A DNA stretch of 46,464 nucleotides. Source: Seminavis robusta. Taxonomy: Eukaryota; Bacillariophyta; Bacillariophyceae; Naviculales; Naviculaceae. This document shows, in pieces, positions 31,252-40,529 of this stretch. Under the pieces are notes generated by a model that was given only the letters and a program-made list of their open reading frames with translations, was not told the origin of the DNA and searched no databases. Position 1 is the stretch's first letter, and the number at the start of each line of letters is the position of its first letter. The stretch is taken from positions 1 to 46,464 of the forward strand of contig CAICTM010000822.1 in assembly GCA_903772945.1 (NCBI GenBank), written 5' to 3'. The translations under genes and the position numbers were made by a program.

Positions 31252-31842
31252 ATGATGAAGACTGTTGCTCTCCTTGCCTCTTTGGTGGCTTCTGCCTCTG
31301 CCTTTGTGCCTGCTGCGCCCCAGCAGTCCAGTGCTTCTACTGCGCTCAACGCCAAGGCCGACTATGTCAATGACATTGGTGTGACAGCTCCCCTTGGAGT
31401 CTTTGATCCCTTTGCCAAATTGGACAAGATTGACAGCACAGAATTCAACCGTCTTCGTGCTTTGGAACTCAAGCACGGCCGTGTTGCCATGTTGGGTGTT
31501 GTTGGATACTTGACCACCTATGCCGGTGTTCGTCTGCCAGGATTGGAAGATGTCCCCTGTGGATGGGCCGCCTGGGAAGCTCTTCCCGGAGATGTTTCCA
31601 TTCAAATGGGAGCCACTTGGATCTTTATGGAAATGGCCAACCGAGACCAGACTGGAGGAAATGCAGAATTCGTAGGAGACTTTCGCAACGGATACTTGGA
31701 CTTTGGATGGGACAGCCAAACCGCAGAATGGAAGACCAAGAAACGCACCATTGAATTGAACCAAGGACGTGCCGCTCAAATGGGTGTCTTGGGACTCATG
31801 GTCCACGATGCCATGGGCAATGTTCAGGATATCCTTCCCTAA
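31252..31842 (+). CDS. Fucoxanthin chlorophyll a/c-binding light-harvesting protein (FCP)
   Basis: The frame encodes 196 residues from ATG 31252 (MMKTVALLASLVASASAFVP). The signal peptide ends in ASAF|VP, the canonical diatom plastid-targeting site. The mature protein shows the first LHC helix with its chlorophyll ligands (ELKHGRVAMLGVVGYL) and the third helix (ELNQGRAAQMGVLGLMVHD), separated by a second helix around WIFMEMANRD. This fits the short Lhcf-type antenna proteins of the thylakoid, which bind fucoxanthin and chlorophylls a and c. The length matches the family. The subfamily is not firmly assigned. The gene converges on another antenna gene at 32731-33615. Confidence 0.95.
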   Translation: MMKTVALLASLVASASAFVPAAPQQSSASTALNAKADYVNDIGVTAPLGVFDPFAKLDKIDSTEFNRLRALELKHGRVAMLGVVGYLTTYAGVRLPGLEDVPCGWAAWEALPGDVSIQMGATWIFMEMANRDQTGGNAEFVGDFRNGYLDFGWDSQTAEWKTKKRTIELNQGRAAQMGVLGLMVHDAMGNVQDILP

Positions 31843-32730
31843 ATATTGGGACTTCTTTTTTTTCTTTTTACAGTAATCAATCTTGTGACATACATACTAG
31901 AGAACCACCCATTTGCTCCTGTACCGTACATTGAACACTATTATCTATCTACCTAGATAGCTACTCTTTTTGTACGACCCTGCATGCATCTGAAGGATGA
32001 CGGATTGGCCATGGTCCCCCGTACATCTTTCGCAACTGACGAACAACGCCCTTGGCGGAAGGGTAGACGACTTTTGAAGGCCTAGAAACGAGGGCTCCAC
32101 TCCACGCCATCTTTCGGAAGAAGCCAACAAACGAAGCTCGTCCTCCCCTTAGCTAGCTAGGCTAGAGACAGCTCGCGTAGACTTAGATTTGCATGCTGAA
32201 TGTCTTCAGATTGTCAAGATGCACTGAATTGCTCAACTTGGTCTGCTGCCCACAAACACTCTCAGCCAGGCTGAGGGTGCGACGAGGGTGCGTGGCAAAC
32301 ACGGCCGTGTACGAAGCAACTATGACAGATGGAAGGTTGAAGCAGCTTCGTCTCGTGCGTCTCGCCATGGTTTCGGTTTGGCAATATCATACTACCCAAC
32401 TCCCACGGCCGTAGCCCCAAACGGTGCAAACCAGGTTCGTCCTCCCGTTAGCTACCGAATGGTGGAGGCAGCCGGCTCGTGTCGCTTTGATTCGCTTGGT
32501 GGCTGTCATCAGCAGCTCATCATGGCAAGACGCCATGATTCCTGACGATTTTCCTGAAGCAAGAGGCGAGTGTGCGAGGCAACGTTAAGTTTCACTATGG
32601 TTTTTTGTTGGACGGTGCAGCGCAACTGACCCCCAGAGCTCCAACTGTAACGGCAAAAACGATGATATTTGCTAGGTTCCTTTCTTTTTTCCTTCCTGAC
32701 AAAAAGTAGCTATATTATTATAGTTTTCGT
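31843..32730. other. Intergenic, between convergent antenna genes
   Basis: This is the 3' region of two light-harvesting genes. An 85-codon open frame on the plus strand (32288-32545) starts at GTG and has no recognisable motif. I see no supported gene. Confidence 0.5.
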
Positions 32731-33615
32731 TTAGAAGAAAGTGAAGGCATCTCCGGCAATCAAATCACCACCGTATGGCTTGACAATACCGGTAAGTCCT
32801 GGAACGGATCCTGGAATGGTTTGTTCGCACAAGAATCCAAAGATACCCAATTGCGCCAATCGTCCATTGTTGAGTTCAGCCTTGAGTCCTTTGGCCTTGG
32901 CTTCGTCACTCTTGTTCTTGGACAAACCAAACGGATCAAAGTAGTTGAATGGAACGGGGTGTGGGATTCCACCGGCTTGTCCAAATTTGGGAAAGACACC
33001 GGGTTTGCCACCCTTCATGTAGTGCGTCTGCGCGATTTCGGGATCCGTGACACTGCTGGCCAATTCCGAGTAGATTTCCAAGAATCCAATAAAGGTCAAA
33101 ATTTGATGCTTGGACTCGACAGGCAAGGCAGCCCATTGTTCAGGAGGACTCAAGTCAGTAGAAGGAAAGGGAGTTCCGTCCAATTTCATGGGCCAGGGCC
33201 AGTGAAAGTTGGATTGAACGACATATCCCACAAAGGCAAACATGGCGACACGGCCGTGCTTGATTTCAGCATGACGCAAGAAACCAATCGTGGCTTCATC
33301 GCCTTGACCCCACAAGTTCCATGAGCTCAGACGCATAGGATCGTAGTACTTGATGGCGGGGTTCAGTTCACCGGCAAGGGATTCCAAGTCGGCCTATTAA
33401 AAAAAATTAAAATAGGAAGGAAGCAAGCATAAGAGTTAGGTTAAAAGTTGGGTTAAGTCAAGTCACGGTATATACCCTCAGATAGGTCAAGACAAGCCAG
33501 ATCAACTTACTTGAGATTCATGGAGAGCGGTGGTAGAAGCAGTGCCAGATTGGGAGCTGGTGAAAGCAGAAGCGGACGCCAAAAAGGCAACGAGCAGGGC
33601 AGGGATCTTCATCAT
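32731..33615 (-). CDS. Fucoxanthin chlorophyll a/c-binding protein, two exons
   Basis: Exon 1 (33615-33511) encodes 35 residues with a signal peptide ending in ASASAF|TSS, the diatom plastid-targeting site. The donor GTAAGT follows at 33510, and the acceptor TTTAATAG ends at 33394. Exon 2 (33393-32731) continues in frame (ADLESLAGELNPAIKYYDP) to the stop. The total is 255 residues. LHC helix 1 is EIKHGRVAMFAFVGYVVQS and helix 3 is ELNNGRLAQLGIFGFLCEQ. A longer loop (WPWPMKLDGTPFP) and an FDPFGL segment sit between them. It differs clearly from the shorter antenna gene at 31252, so the pair is not a recent duplication. It acts in the thylakoid antenna. I do not assign a subfamily. Confidence 0.92.
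33394..33510 (-). other. Spliceosomal intron, 117 bp
   Basis: The intron has GTAAGT at its 5' end and AG at its 3' end, preceded by a T-rich tract (TTTTAATTTTTTTAATAG). It lies in phase 0, just after the plastid presequence of the antenna gene. It is the only intron I can support in the window. Confidence 0.88.
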
Positions 33616-34401
33616 GGTGTCTTGAGGGGGGTTGACTTGTCGAGACGAAATAGTGAACAGAAGCCAACACTACACGCAGAACGAAGAAGCAAGGAGGAGG
33701 CAACAAGTTTCACAAGGACGTGTTGCCTTTTGGATTCTCAACTTGAAGTCCCACAAATGCCGATCCTTGGATCGCCTCAGAAACCATTAGCCTTAATATA
33801 CAGTTTAAGTTTAGAGATAGCTTGCCTGCCCTCCTCCCGTTTCGGTTGCTACAATGACGTGTATTGACTGCAGTGCGAAGCCAAGTCACGGTTGTTGGGA
33901 TGCATGCATCTACATGTATGTATCTTGCTTGTCGCAGCCAAGGCACTTTGACAGCTGACACCGCATGTGCTTGATACCGCTGGGAAGCGAACGCAATACG
34001 CACGAGGCAACGCATTTGATAAAGACTACTAGAGGAGTCACAGCACGGAAGGTTGCTTGTCCAAGCAACGGCAGGCAGTACTAGTACCTCGACGGCAACC
34101 AAAAACTAGCTACTAGGCAGCAATGGGAACACACCTTTTAATTCTGCACTTTGTTGCGGCCTTTAGACCGTTCTCATTGCCTTCACCGGGTCATTTCATG
34201 GCGCATCCCAGCACGTCCCAGCTACCAGTAATACGTCAGTAGTTTGCCATGGGAAGAAGTCACCTACCGAAGCCCAAGCCTCAAAAAACTAGCTAAATCA
34301 AAATCCTCCACACAAAAAAAAGACAACCATCATTATTACTTCGTTCTTTCATTCGTAGTAGTCTCCAGTTCATTCTGTGTATTACCAGGCACCGATAGAG
34401 A
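33616..34401. other. Intergenic, divergent 5' regions
   Basis: The stretch lies between the antenna gene start and the LRR gene start, which diverge, so it should contain both promoters. I see no gene, tRNA or clear repeat. Confidence 0.5.
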
Positions 34402-37293
34402 ATGGACAGACGAGCCAATTCCAATCCATCCACTGGTGTTGGCAGCGTGGACCCAGATGCTGCAAACTCCAGCAGCAGCAGCAGCAAGCCAGAAGAAGAA
34501 GAAATTGACCAAGTGTTTACGGATATTCTCATCAAGCGAGATGAACTAGAAGCGGCACAATATCAAGCAGAAGAATCTGCCAACATCGTCGTCGAGAAGA
34601 ACAAGACATCAACCAAACAGCAGCAGAAGGAATCGTTTCCTAATCACGTGAGGCAGGAAACTGCAAGCACCGGGGACCAACCACAAGATCATGAGGAGAC
34701 AGATCTCATGGAGATTGTGGCAGGGAGAGTCAGCGCGGCAGTGGCTGAGCTCCTGCAAGAAGAAGAACTCAGGGCCAAAAAGAATAGCCAAGGTAACACC
34801 ATGGCAAAGGGTGGGATTGATGAACCGCAGGATCGTGAGGAGACAGATCTCATGGAGATTGTGGCTGGGAGAGTCAGCGCGGCAGTGGCTCAGCTTATGC
34901 AAGAAGACGACCTCAGAGCCAAAATGAATAGCCAGGGTATCTCCATGGCAAAGGGTGAAACTGATCAACCAGAGGATCATGAGGAGATAGATCTCATGGA
35001 GATTGTGGCAGCTAGAGTCAGTGTGGCAGTGGCTCAGCTTATGCAAGAAGACGACCTCAGGGCCAAAATGAATAGCCAGGGTATCTCCATGGAAAAGGGT
35101 GGGACTGATCAACCACAGGATCGTGAGGAGATAGATCTCATGGAGATTGTGGCAGCGAGAGTCAGTGTGGCAGTGGCTCAGCTCCTGCAAGAAGACGACC
35201 TCAGAGCCAAAATGAACAGCCAGGGTATCTCCATGGAAAAGGGTGGGACTGCTAACCCATCAAACTCCCATGATGCCACCGGCATGGAACAGGCAGTACT
35301 GGAATCAGGAAATCCAGCATCCATCGCGCAAACGACACTGCGGCGGACAACCCAACAGAGGACACAGCCAGCTCAACCGGGAGCCTACATGCATGTTCCA
35401 GGAGAAGGCTTACACCGTACCAGCACCCTCCAGTACTCTCTTGTGGGGGCCCATGCAAGTAGTGGTGATGGCGACCCCGTTCTGCAGGTGCATCCCTTGG
35501 AATCCTCTGGTTCTTTATCTCCGATCAGAACATCCCATGCTTCCAACCTAGTAGAGGCCAATCCAGTAGTGGAAGACCTTGAAGATGGATTTATGCAGGC
35601 AGCAAGTCCTGTTGATCCAGAAGCAGCTCATCGAAGACATCAACTGCAAAAGGCAAAACAGCAGAGATTCTTTGTTGGTGCCGCGATCTGGTTGCTTCTT
35701 CTTGCTGGAATCGTTTGGGGATATGTGGCTGCAACTCGCCAAACACCAAAAGAAACTGAGTCGATTGCCCACCAGTCAACCGATGAACCAACTGTCTTTC
35801 TTTCCATGACTCCTTCCGAAGTTCCATCCTCGGCTCCCACCGGTGATCTGGATTTGCTGCTGCTTAGTCTCCCCAATCATACACTGGCAAGCATCAACAA
35901 TGGCAGTACAACTCCTCAATGGAAGTCATGGCAATGGTTGGCAAACCACCAAAACATTTCATTCTTGCCAGAATGGAGGAAGGAACAGATGTTTGCTCTT
36001 GCTACCTTCTTCTATTCATTGGAGGGAGAGAGTTGGTGGCAACCAATCAGAGACAGGTGGATGGATGACACAAAGGAGGAGTGTGAATGGTTCTCTAGTG
36101 TATTTGGAATTTTTGGTGTGGACGGAAGGTTCTTTCACTATTCAGATTTGGGCTGGCCAACTGGCAGTCCATGCGACGACCATGGGAAATTCACATCTCT
36201 TTGGCTCAATGGCCTTCAGCTGTCTGGGCTTCAGCCATCTGTGCCCCCAGAGATTTCCTTGTTGACTTCCTTGTCTTTTTTTGGATTGCATGTGAATGAC
36301 ATCGCAGCACCTATTTCAACTTTCTTGCCATCAGAATTTTATGAGCTGACTGGTTTGTTATACTTGGGATTGAATTCGAATGAGTTGAGCGGGGGTATCC
36401 CTTCTGAGCTTGGTCAGCTCACTTTGTTAACTGGCTTGGAATTGAATGGAAACCAGCTGACTGGCCAGATTCCCTCTGAGCTGCGACTGCTAACTGCTCT
36501 GGCTGATGTGAGGTTGGATATGAACCAGTTTTCTGGCCAAGTTCCTTCAGAACTGGGGTTGTTGACAGCTTTGACTAGGTTGCAGTTGAGTGGAAATCAA
36601 TTGACTGGCGAAATTCCTTCTCAAGTTGGGCATCTTACTGCTTTGAGTTCACTGTCGTTGAATCAAAATGAGTTTACTGGCCACATCCCTTCAGAGTTCG
36701 GGCAAATGGCTGTTCTGAACAGGTTGGAGTTCTATGGACACCAGTTGTCCGGCCAGATTCCCTCTGAGTTGGGACTGCTAACTGCTTTGAATTGGTTACG
36801 GTTAAATTCCAATCAATTGACTGGCCAAGTTCCTACAGAGCTGGGGTTGATGCAAGGTTTGTCTTTGTTGCAGTTGAGTGGAAATCCATTGACTGGCAAA
36901 ATCCCTTGTGAGCTTGGACAGTTGACTGGTTTAGCCGATTTATGGTTGCATGAAAATGAGCTCAGTGGCCAGGTCCCTTCAGAACTGGGTCATCTGAGTG
37001 AGTTGGTTGAGTTGCACTTGCATGAGAATCTATTATCAGGTCCTTTTCCTTCAGAGCTTGGGCTCATGTCAAGTTTGGCTTCTGTGAATCTGACTGTCAA
37101 TCTTGGTTTGTCTGGAACCATCCCGGTGGAGTTCTGTTTCTTGCAAAATTCTTCTTGTTCTTATGAACCTTGGCCTGGCAGTGGAGATTACACCTGTTTT
37201 CTTGGGTTTGACTGTACCTCTGCTCTGTGTGGATGTGATTGTGCGTGTTCCAATGATACTTTGGGAGTGGGGAACAAAACCTGGATTGCTTAG
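34402..37293 (+). CDS. LRR membrane protein, intact (963 aa), with 48-aa cytoplasmic repeats
   Basis: One open frame runs from ATG 34402. Near the start is TDILIKRDELEAAQ. Four tandem 48-residue repeats follow (about residues 93-285), each with DLMEIVA, RVS-x-AVA-x-L and LRAKMNSQG. Next are QPGAYMHVPGEGLHR and TTL-like STLQYSLVGA, then a pre-membrane basic helix and a membrane helix at about 423-446. The outer part has SEVPSSAPTG, the family domain (W-x-WLANHQN, LPEWRKEQMFALATFFYSL, DDTKEECEWF), about twelve plant-type LRRs (about 607-897) and the Cys-rich end CGCDCACS. There is no signal peptide and no kinase, so N-in topology is likely. It is the fullest reference for the family in this window. 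Its LRR modules are diverged from one another, unlike those at 9470-10045, which suits an older, functional copy. Confidence 0.9.
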   Translation: MDRRANSNPSTGVGSVDPDAANSSSSSSKPEEEEIDQVFTDILIKRDELEAAQYQAEESANIVVEKNKTSTKQQQKESFPNHVRQETASTGDQPQDHEETDLMEIVAGRVSAAVAELLQEEELRAKKNSQGNTMAKGGIDEPQDREETDLMEIVAGRVSAAVAQLMQEDDLRAKMNSQGISMAKGETDQPEDHEEIDLMEIVAARVSVAVAQLMQEDDLRAKMNSQGISMEKGGTDQPQDREEIDLMEIVAARVSVAVAQLLQEDDLRAKMNSQGISMEKGGTANPSNSHDATGMEQAVLESGNPASIAQTTLRRTTQQRTQPAQPGAYMHVPGEGLHRTSTLQYSLVGAHASSGDGDPVLQVHPLESSGSLSPIRTSHASNLVEANPVVEDLEDGFMQAASPVDPEAAHRRHQLQKAKQQRFFVGAAIWLLLLAGIVWGYVAATRQTPKETESIAHQSTDEPTVFLSMTPSEVPSSAPTGDLDLLLLSLPNHTLASINNGSTTPQWKSWQWLANHQNISFLPEWRKEQMFALATFFYSLEGESWWQPIRDRWMDDTKEECEWFSSVFGIFGVDGRFFHYSDLGWPTGSPCDDHGKFTSLWLNGLQLSGLQPSVPPEISLLTSLSFFGLHVNDIAAPISTFLPSEFYELTGLLYLGLNSNELSGGIPSELGQLTLLTGLELNGNQLTGQIPSELRLLTALADVRLDMNQFSGQVPSELGLLTALTRLQLSGNQLTGEIPSQVGHLTALSSLSLNQNEFTGHIPSEFGQMAVLNRLEFYGHQLSGQIPSELGLLTALNWLRLNSNQLTGQVPTELGLMQGLSLLQLSGNPLTGKIPCELGQLTGLADLWLHENELSGQVPSELGHLSELVELHLHENLLSGPFPSELGLMSSLASVNLTVNLGLSGTIPVEFCFLQNSSCSYEPWPGSGDYTCFLGFDCTSALCGCDCACSNDTLGVGNKTWIA
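34681..35256 (+). repeat. Four 144-bp tandem coding repeats
   Basis: The motif GAGA(C/T)AGATCTCATGGAG begins at about 34695, 34839, 34983 and 35127, exactly 144 bp apart. Each unit encodes 48 residues with a predicted amphipathic helix (EIVA-x-RVS-x-AVA-x-L) and an LRAKMNSQG turn. The period is a multiple of three, so copy-number change keeps the frame. Confidence 0.85.
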
Positions 37294-37520
37294 GGATTTT
37301 AGCAGGCTTGTTCTACCGCCTGCTACCGCCTTCAACAGCCTGTTCTACCGCCTTTCCATTTCTACCATTGTTTACCATTGTTTACCATTTTCAACCGACC
37401 TCTACCACCTTCTTTTTCGGCGATAATGCGGGAAAACTCGAGATAAGACAGTAACAGTTATGCATATATAAGGGGGTTTAGAGTAGGGAAATTATCTACG
37501 GAAGCCAGCCAGGGCCAGGC

Positions 37521-38583
37521 TTAAGCAAAGAACAGTCGAAATTCAGGACTAGATTCTGTGGGATCTGGGGCAAGAAATTGAGGACCATTACGGGGGGCAA
37601 AGGGTTTGGCTTTGCGGGATCCACGGAGACATAAATGGGTAGCTTTCACAAGGGCAATTGAGATACGGGTCTGCATGAAGAACATCATTTGAGAGTAGGA
37701 AAATTGAGTTTTGGAGGCAGTAGCAGAAGCAAGGCGTTGTAAGAGAGTCTTGGCTTGAGGGGCAAGCATGCCATCCACTGAAACAACAAAGGGTGGAAGG
37801 AAGCGCGATTGGATCGCACGCTCTTTATATTTGGAAATTTTGTCGCTTCTTGTTGGGTTAAAACTTTGACGGGATCTTTGTTGCGGTAAGAGGCACAGTC
37901 CAAATCAGTGACACGTACGTCAATAATAGCTGTAGTACCTCGTTCAAACAAGCCGCGAATAGAAAGATCACCACGTAAGAGCTCGGGGGCTGGAGGGGGA
38001 TTGAGAGGGGGGGAGGAAGGGGAGGTAAGGTAGAAATTGGGTGACCGGCAGGGATAGTAGGGGCGGGAACAGAGGGAAGGGGTGGTTCTGACTGGACGCT
38101 AGAGGAACCAAAGCATTCACATGCAATAGAACCAAGTTCATTGCGGATTTCATTATGGCGACGGATGATTAAGCCGCCGCGTTTGCAATCCAGAGCATGT
38201 GGAACGCTGAAGGGACCAGTACAGCCATCACAAAGTGCTGGAAGAGCTGGGGGGGTAAGACCGAACCGGAGAAAAAGAGCATCACGCCATTCTTGAGCAG
38301 AGAGGTGAGTGCGTTTGGCAATATTGGGCATGACTGCAAGCCAGGAGCCAGTGCAACGACTGCGATTGAGGCGGGACTGCTCAGCCGGAGTGAGAGTGGC
38401 TTGATGGGTTATGCATAGTTTGTGCCACCCCCGGGGACCATCATGTCGCTCGTTCATCTTTGTGCGTGCGTGATGTTCCGCCCGTTGCGTGCAAGATCGC
38501 CATTCGAAAGGCTTGTGATTAATTAAATCCGCTGGCAACTGCAAAGCTCCGACAGCGGCAGTAATGGAAGGCAAACCATGCAT
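37521..38583 (-). mobile_element. 5'-truncated non-LTR retrotransposon relic (RT C-terminal and endonuclease-like region)
   Basis: Three frames joined in order give the C-terminal part of a retrotransposon polyprotein. First come SGSW-like TGSWLAVMPNIA, LSAQEWRDALFLRFG and a CDGC...HALDCKRGGL zinc finger (C-x2-C-x8-H-x3-C) followed by RRHNEIRNELG. After a Pro-rich spacer and a frame change near 37985 comes ERGTTAIIDVRVTDLDCAS. After another change near 37830 comes VSVDGMLAPQAKTLLQRLAS, with ATHLCLRGSR before the stop at 37521. A CCHC finger followed by a DL...IDVRV segment is how restriction-like-endonuclease LINEs (R2/CRE-like) end, so I infer that group. The reverse transcriptase core is missing, as expected of 5'-truncated LINE copies. 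It is not functional. Confidence 0.65.
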
Positions 38584-39158
38584 AGATGCAATGATAAAAA
38601 CGAAAGCAAAACCCCACGTAAATGCTCAGTTGCACGGCTCCTTTTTGCTGTCTTCCGTCACCGCCACGGTTCCATCGACGAGCAGGCAGATGACACGATG
38701 ATCCTTTGCCGGGCTCACTCCTACAGCCTATATGACATCCTTTTAAAAACGGACGCTCCATGATGACTGCCACTATAGGTCTCGCACGTGTTTTTTCGTG
38801 TCACACTGGCTCGACTTACCAAGCGATTCCATTCGATTCAAGCTGTCACTCATTTGCAGCGTGCAATGACGAACTTGCAGGGCAAACCATGAAACAGTCA
38901 AGCAATCAGGGACGACCTTCACCTGCATGGCAGTCAGGCAGGCAGCGGGCAGTCTCGGAGTGCTCATCGGCGACAAAGGACAAATGCTGGTATTCCTTCT
39001 CGAAAGACACAACAACAGGCAGGGATCCCAGAAGAAGAAACGAACGGGAAGGAAGATGCTGGGAACACTGGTGACCACGACGGTACCGGTAGCTCGCGAT
39101 GCCGAGAACTCGAGCAGGGACTCGGGCATAAGGCAAGCAACAACACAAATATGCTGGC
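38584..39158. other. Intergenic, possibly decayed 5' part of the next LRR relic
   Basis: No intact gene is seen. From about 39020 one plus-strand frame reads Glu/Gly/Asn-rich disordered text (IPEEETNGKEDAGN) like the N-termini of the LRR family. This may be the frame-broken start of the pseudogene at 39159. The left part may belong to the retrotransposon relic, but I cannot show it. Confidence 0.35.
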
Positions 39159-40529
39159 ATGGAAGCTCAGCTCAGCAGCAGCACCCAACAAGGCCACCGG
39201 CTATCATTTCTCCAAAGTGGACAGGCAGCTTCTTCCCGTGAGGTGGTCGAAGATATCGCGGCCATCAACGATCTCATGCACATAGCAATTGAAATCAATG
39301 AAAATGCCAAAATGAAGAAGTTTGCAAATGTTTCAAATGAACAGGCTGTAGAACCCACACAACCATGCAGAACCTAGCCAACAGCAGAGGCAACAACTAT
39401 CATCAAGACCAGGAGCCTACATGGGTTTACCGGGAGAAGCCTTGCAACGTTCAACTACGTTACGATTCTCCCTTGTTGGCGCCAGTGCAGTTGGTAATGC
39501 TGAGCCATTAGTGCAGATGGAGGATACAGATCATCATGATTCCTCCACACTGCTTCAACCAGAGGATGAATTTCCCACCAGCAGTGAATGGAACCTAGCA
39601 GTGGCCAATCGAATCTCGGTTACTTTCAACACACCCAGCACGCTCCTGCATGCCAATCCCATCAATGTCAGAGAGCAGAAAGAAAAACAAGAAAGAATCA
39701 GAAATCAGCAGAAAACGTTTGGCTTTATTTTGGTATTGTTGGTTTTGGCGGCTGCTGCTATCATTGATACTGTGGTGGGAACCAAAAAGAACAACGACAA
39801 TGAATCGAGTTGTATTTCTGATACATCCATGCCTACAGTCTTTCTTTCCATGGAACCATCTGAGGTGCCTTCCTCTGCCCCCACTGGCGTTCTCGACTCA
39901 TTGTTGGATGGTCTACCAGACTACACGTTGGCATGCCTCAACAATGGCAGTGAGACCCCACAATGGAGAGCATGGCAATGGCTAGCACATCACCAAAATA
40001 TTACCTTTCTTCCAGAATGGAGGAAGACACAGTTATTTGCTCTGGCTACATTCTTTTATTCATTTGAACGAGAGAACTGGTACAAGCCTGTTCATGATAG
40101 GTGGATGGATGATACTGTGGAAGAGTGCATGTGGTTCTCAAGTGGATTTGGATACTTTGCATCGTGGGGATGATGGAAAATACTATGAATGGGATGAATG
40201 GAATGACAGTCCTTGCAATGACTTTGGGGAATTCACCGCTCTTCATTTGGAAGACCTGCAGCTCTCTGGTCTTCCGACATTTTTGCCACCTGAGATTTCC
40301 CTCTTGACTTCCTTGTCTGCAATATACTTTGGGAGCAATGGCACAACTGGACCACTTTCAGCTGTTACGCATGGAACTTTATGAGATGACTGGATTGACA
40401 TCTTTGACTTTAGAGGGAAATCAGATCACTGGCAAACTTCCCTCTGAAATCTCCACAATGACTTCATTGGTCTACCTTGACTTTTTATTTTGCGACGCAA
40501 GTGGATGCCCAATCATGGCTAGTGGGTAG
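39159..40529 (+). pseudogene. Truncated LRR membrane-protein pseudogene
   Basis: Family parts occur in order in four frames. HRLSFLQSGQ appears first (about 39200). After a shift near 39375 come RPGAYMGLPGEALQR and TTLRFSLVGA (39410-39480). A membrane helix follows at about 39718-39780, then SEVPSSAPTG, W-x-WLAHHQN, LPEWRKTQLFALATFFYSF and DDTVEECMWF. Further shifts occur near 40165 and 40375. Only two or three LRRs remain before a stop at 40529, so the LRR array and Cys-rich end are missing. The PGAY and stalk wording is closest to the truncated gene at 45076. No credible ATG start is found. Loss of the C-terminal half argues for real decay. Confidence 0.75.

Noticed and set aside
32288..32545. 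An 85-codon plus-strand frame between the antenna genes
   Set aside because: It starts at GTG and shows no motif or homology I can name.
34402..37293. Classification as an LRR receptor kinase
   Set aside because: No kinase motifs occur on either side of the membrane helix, and there is no N-terminal signal peptide.
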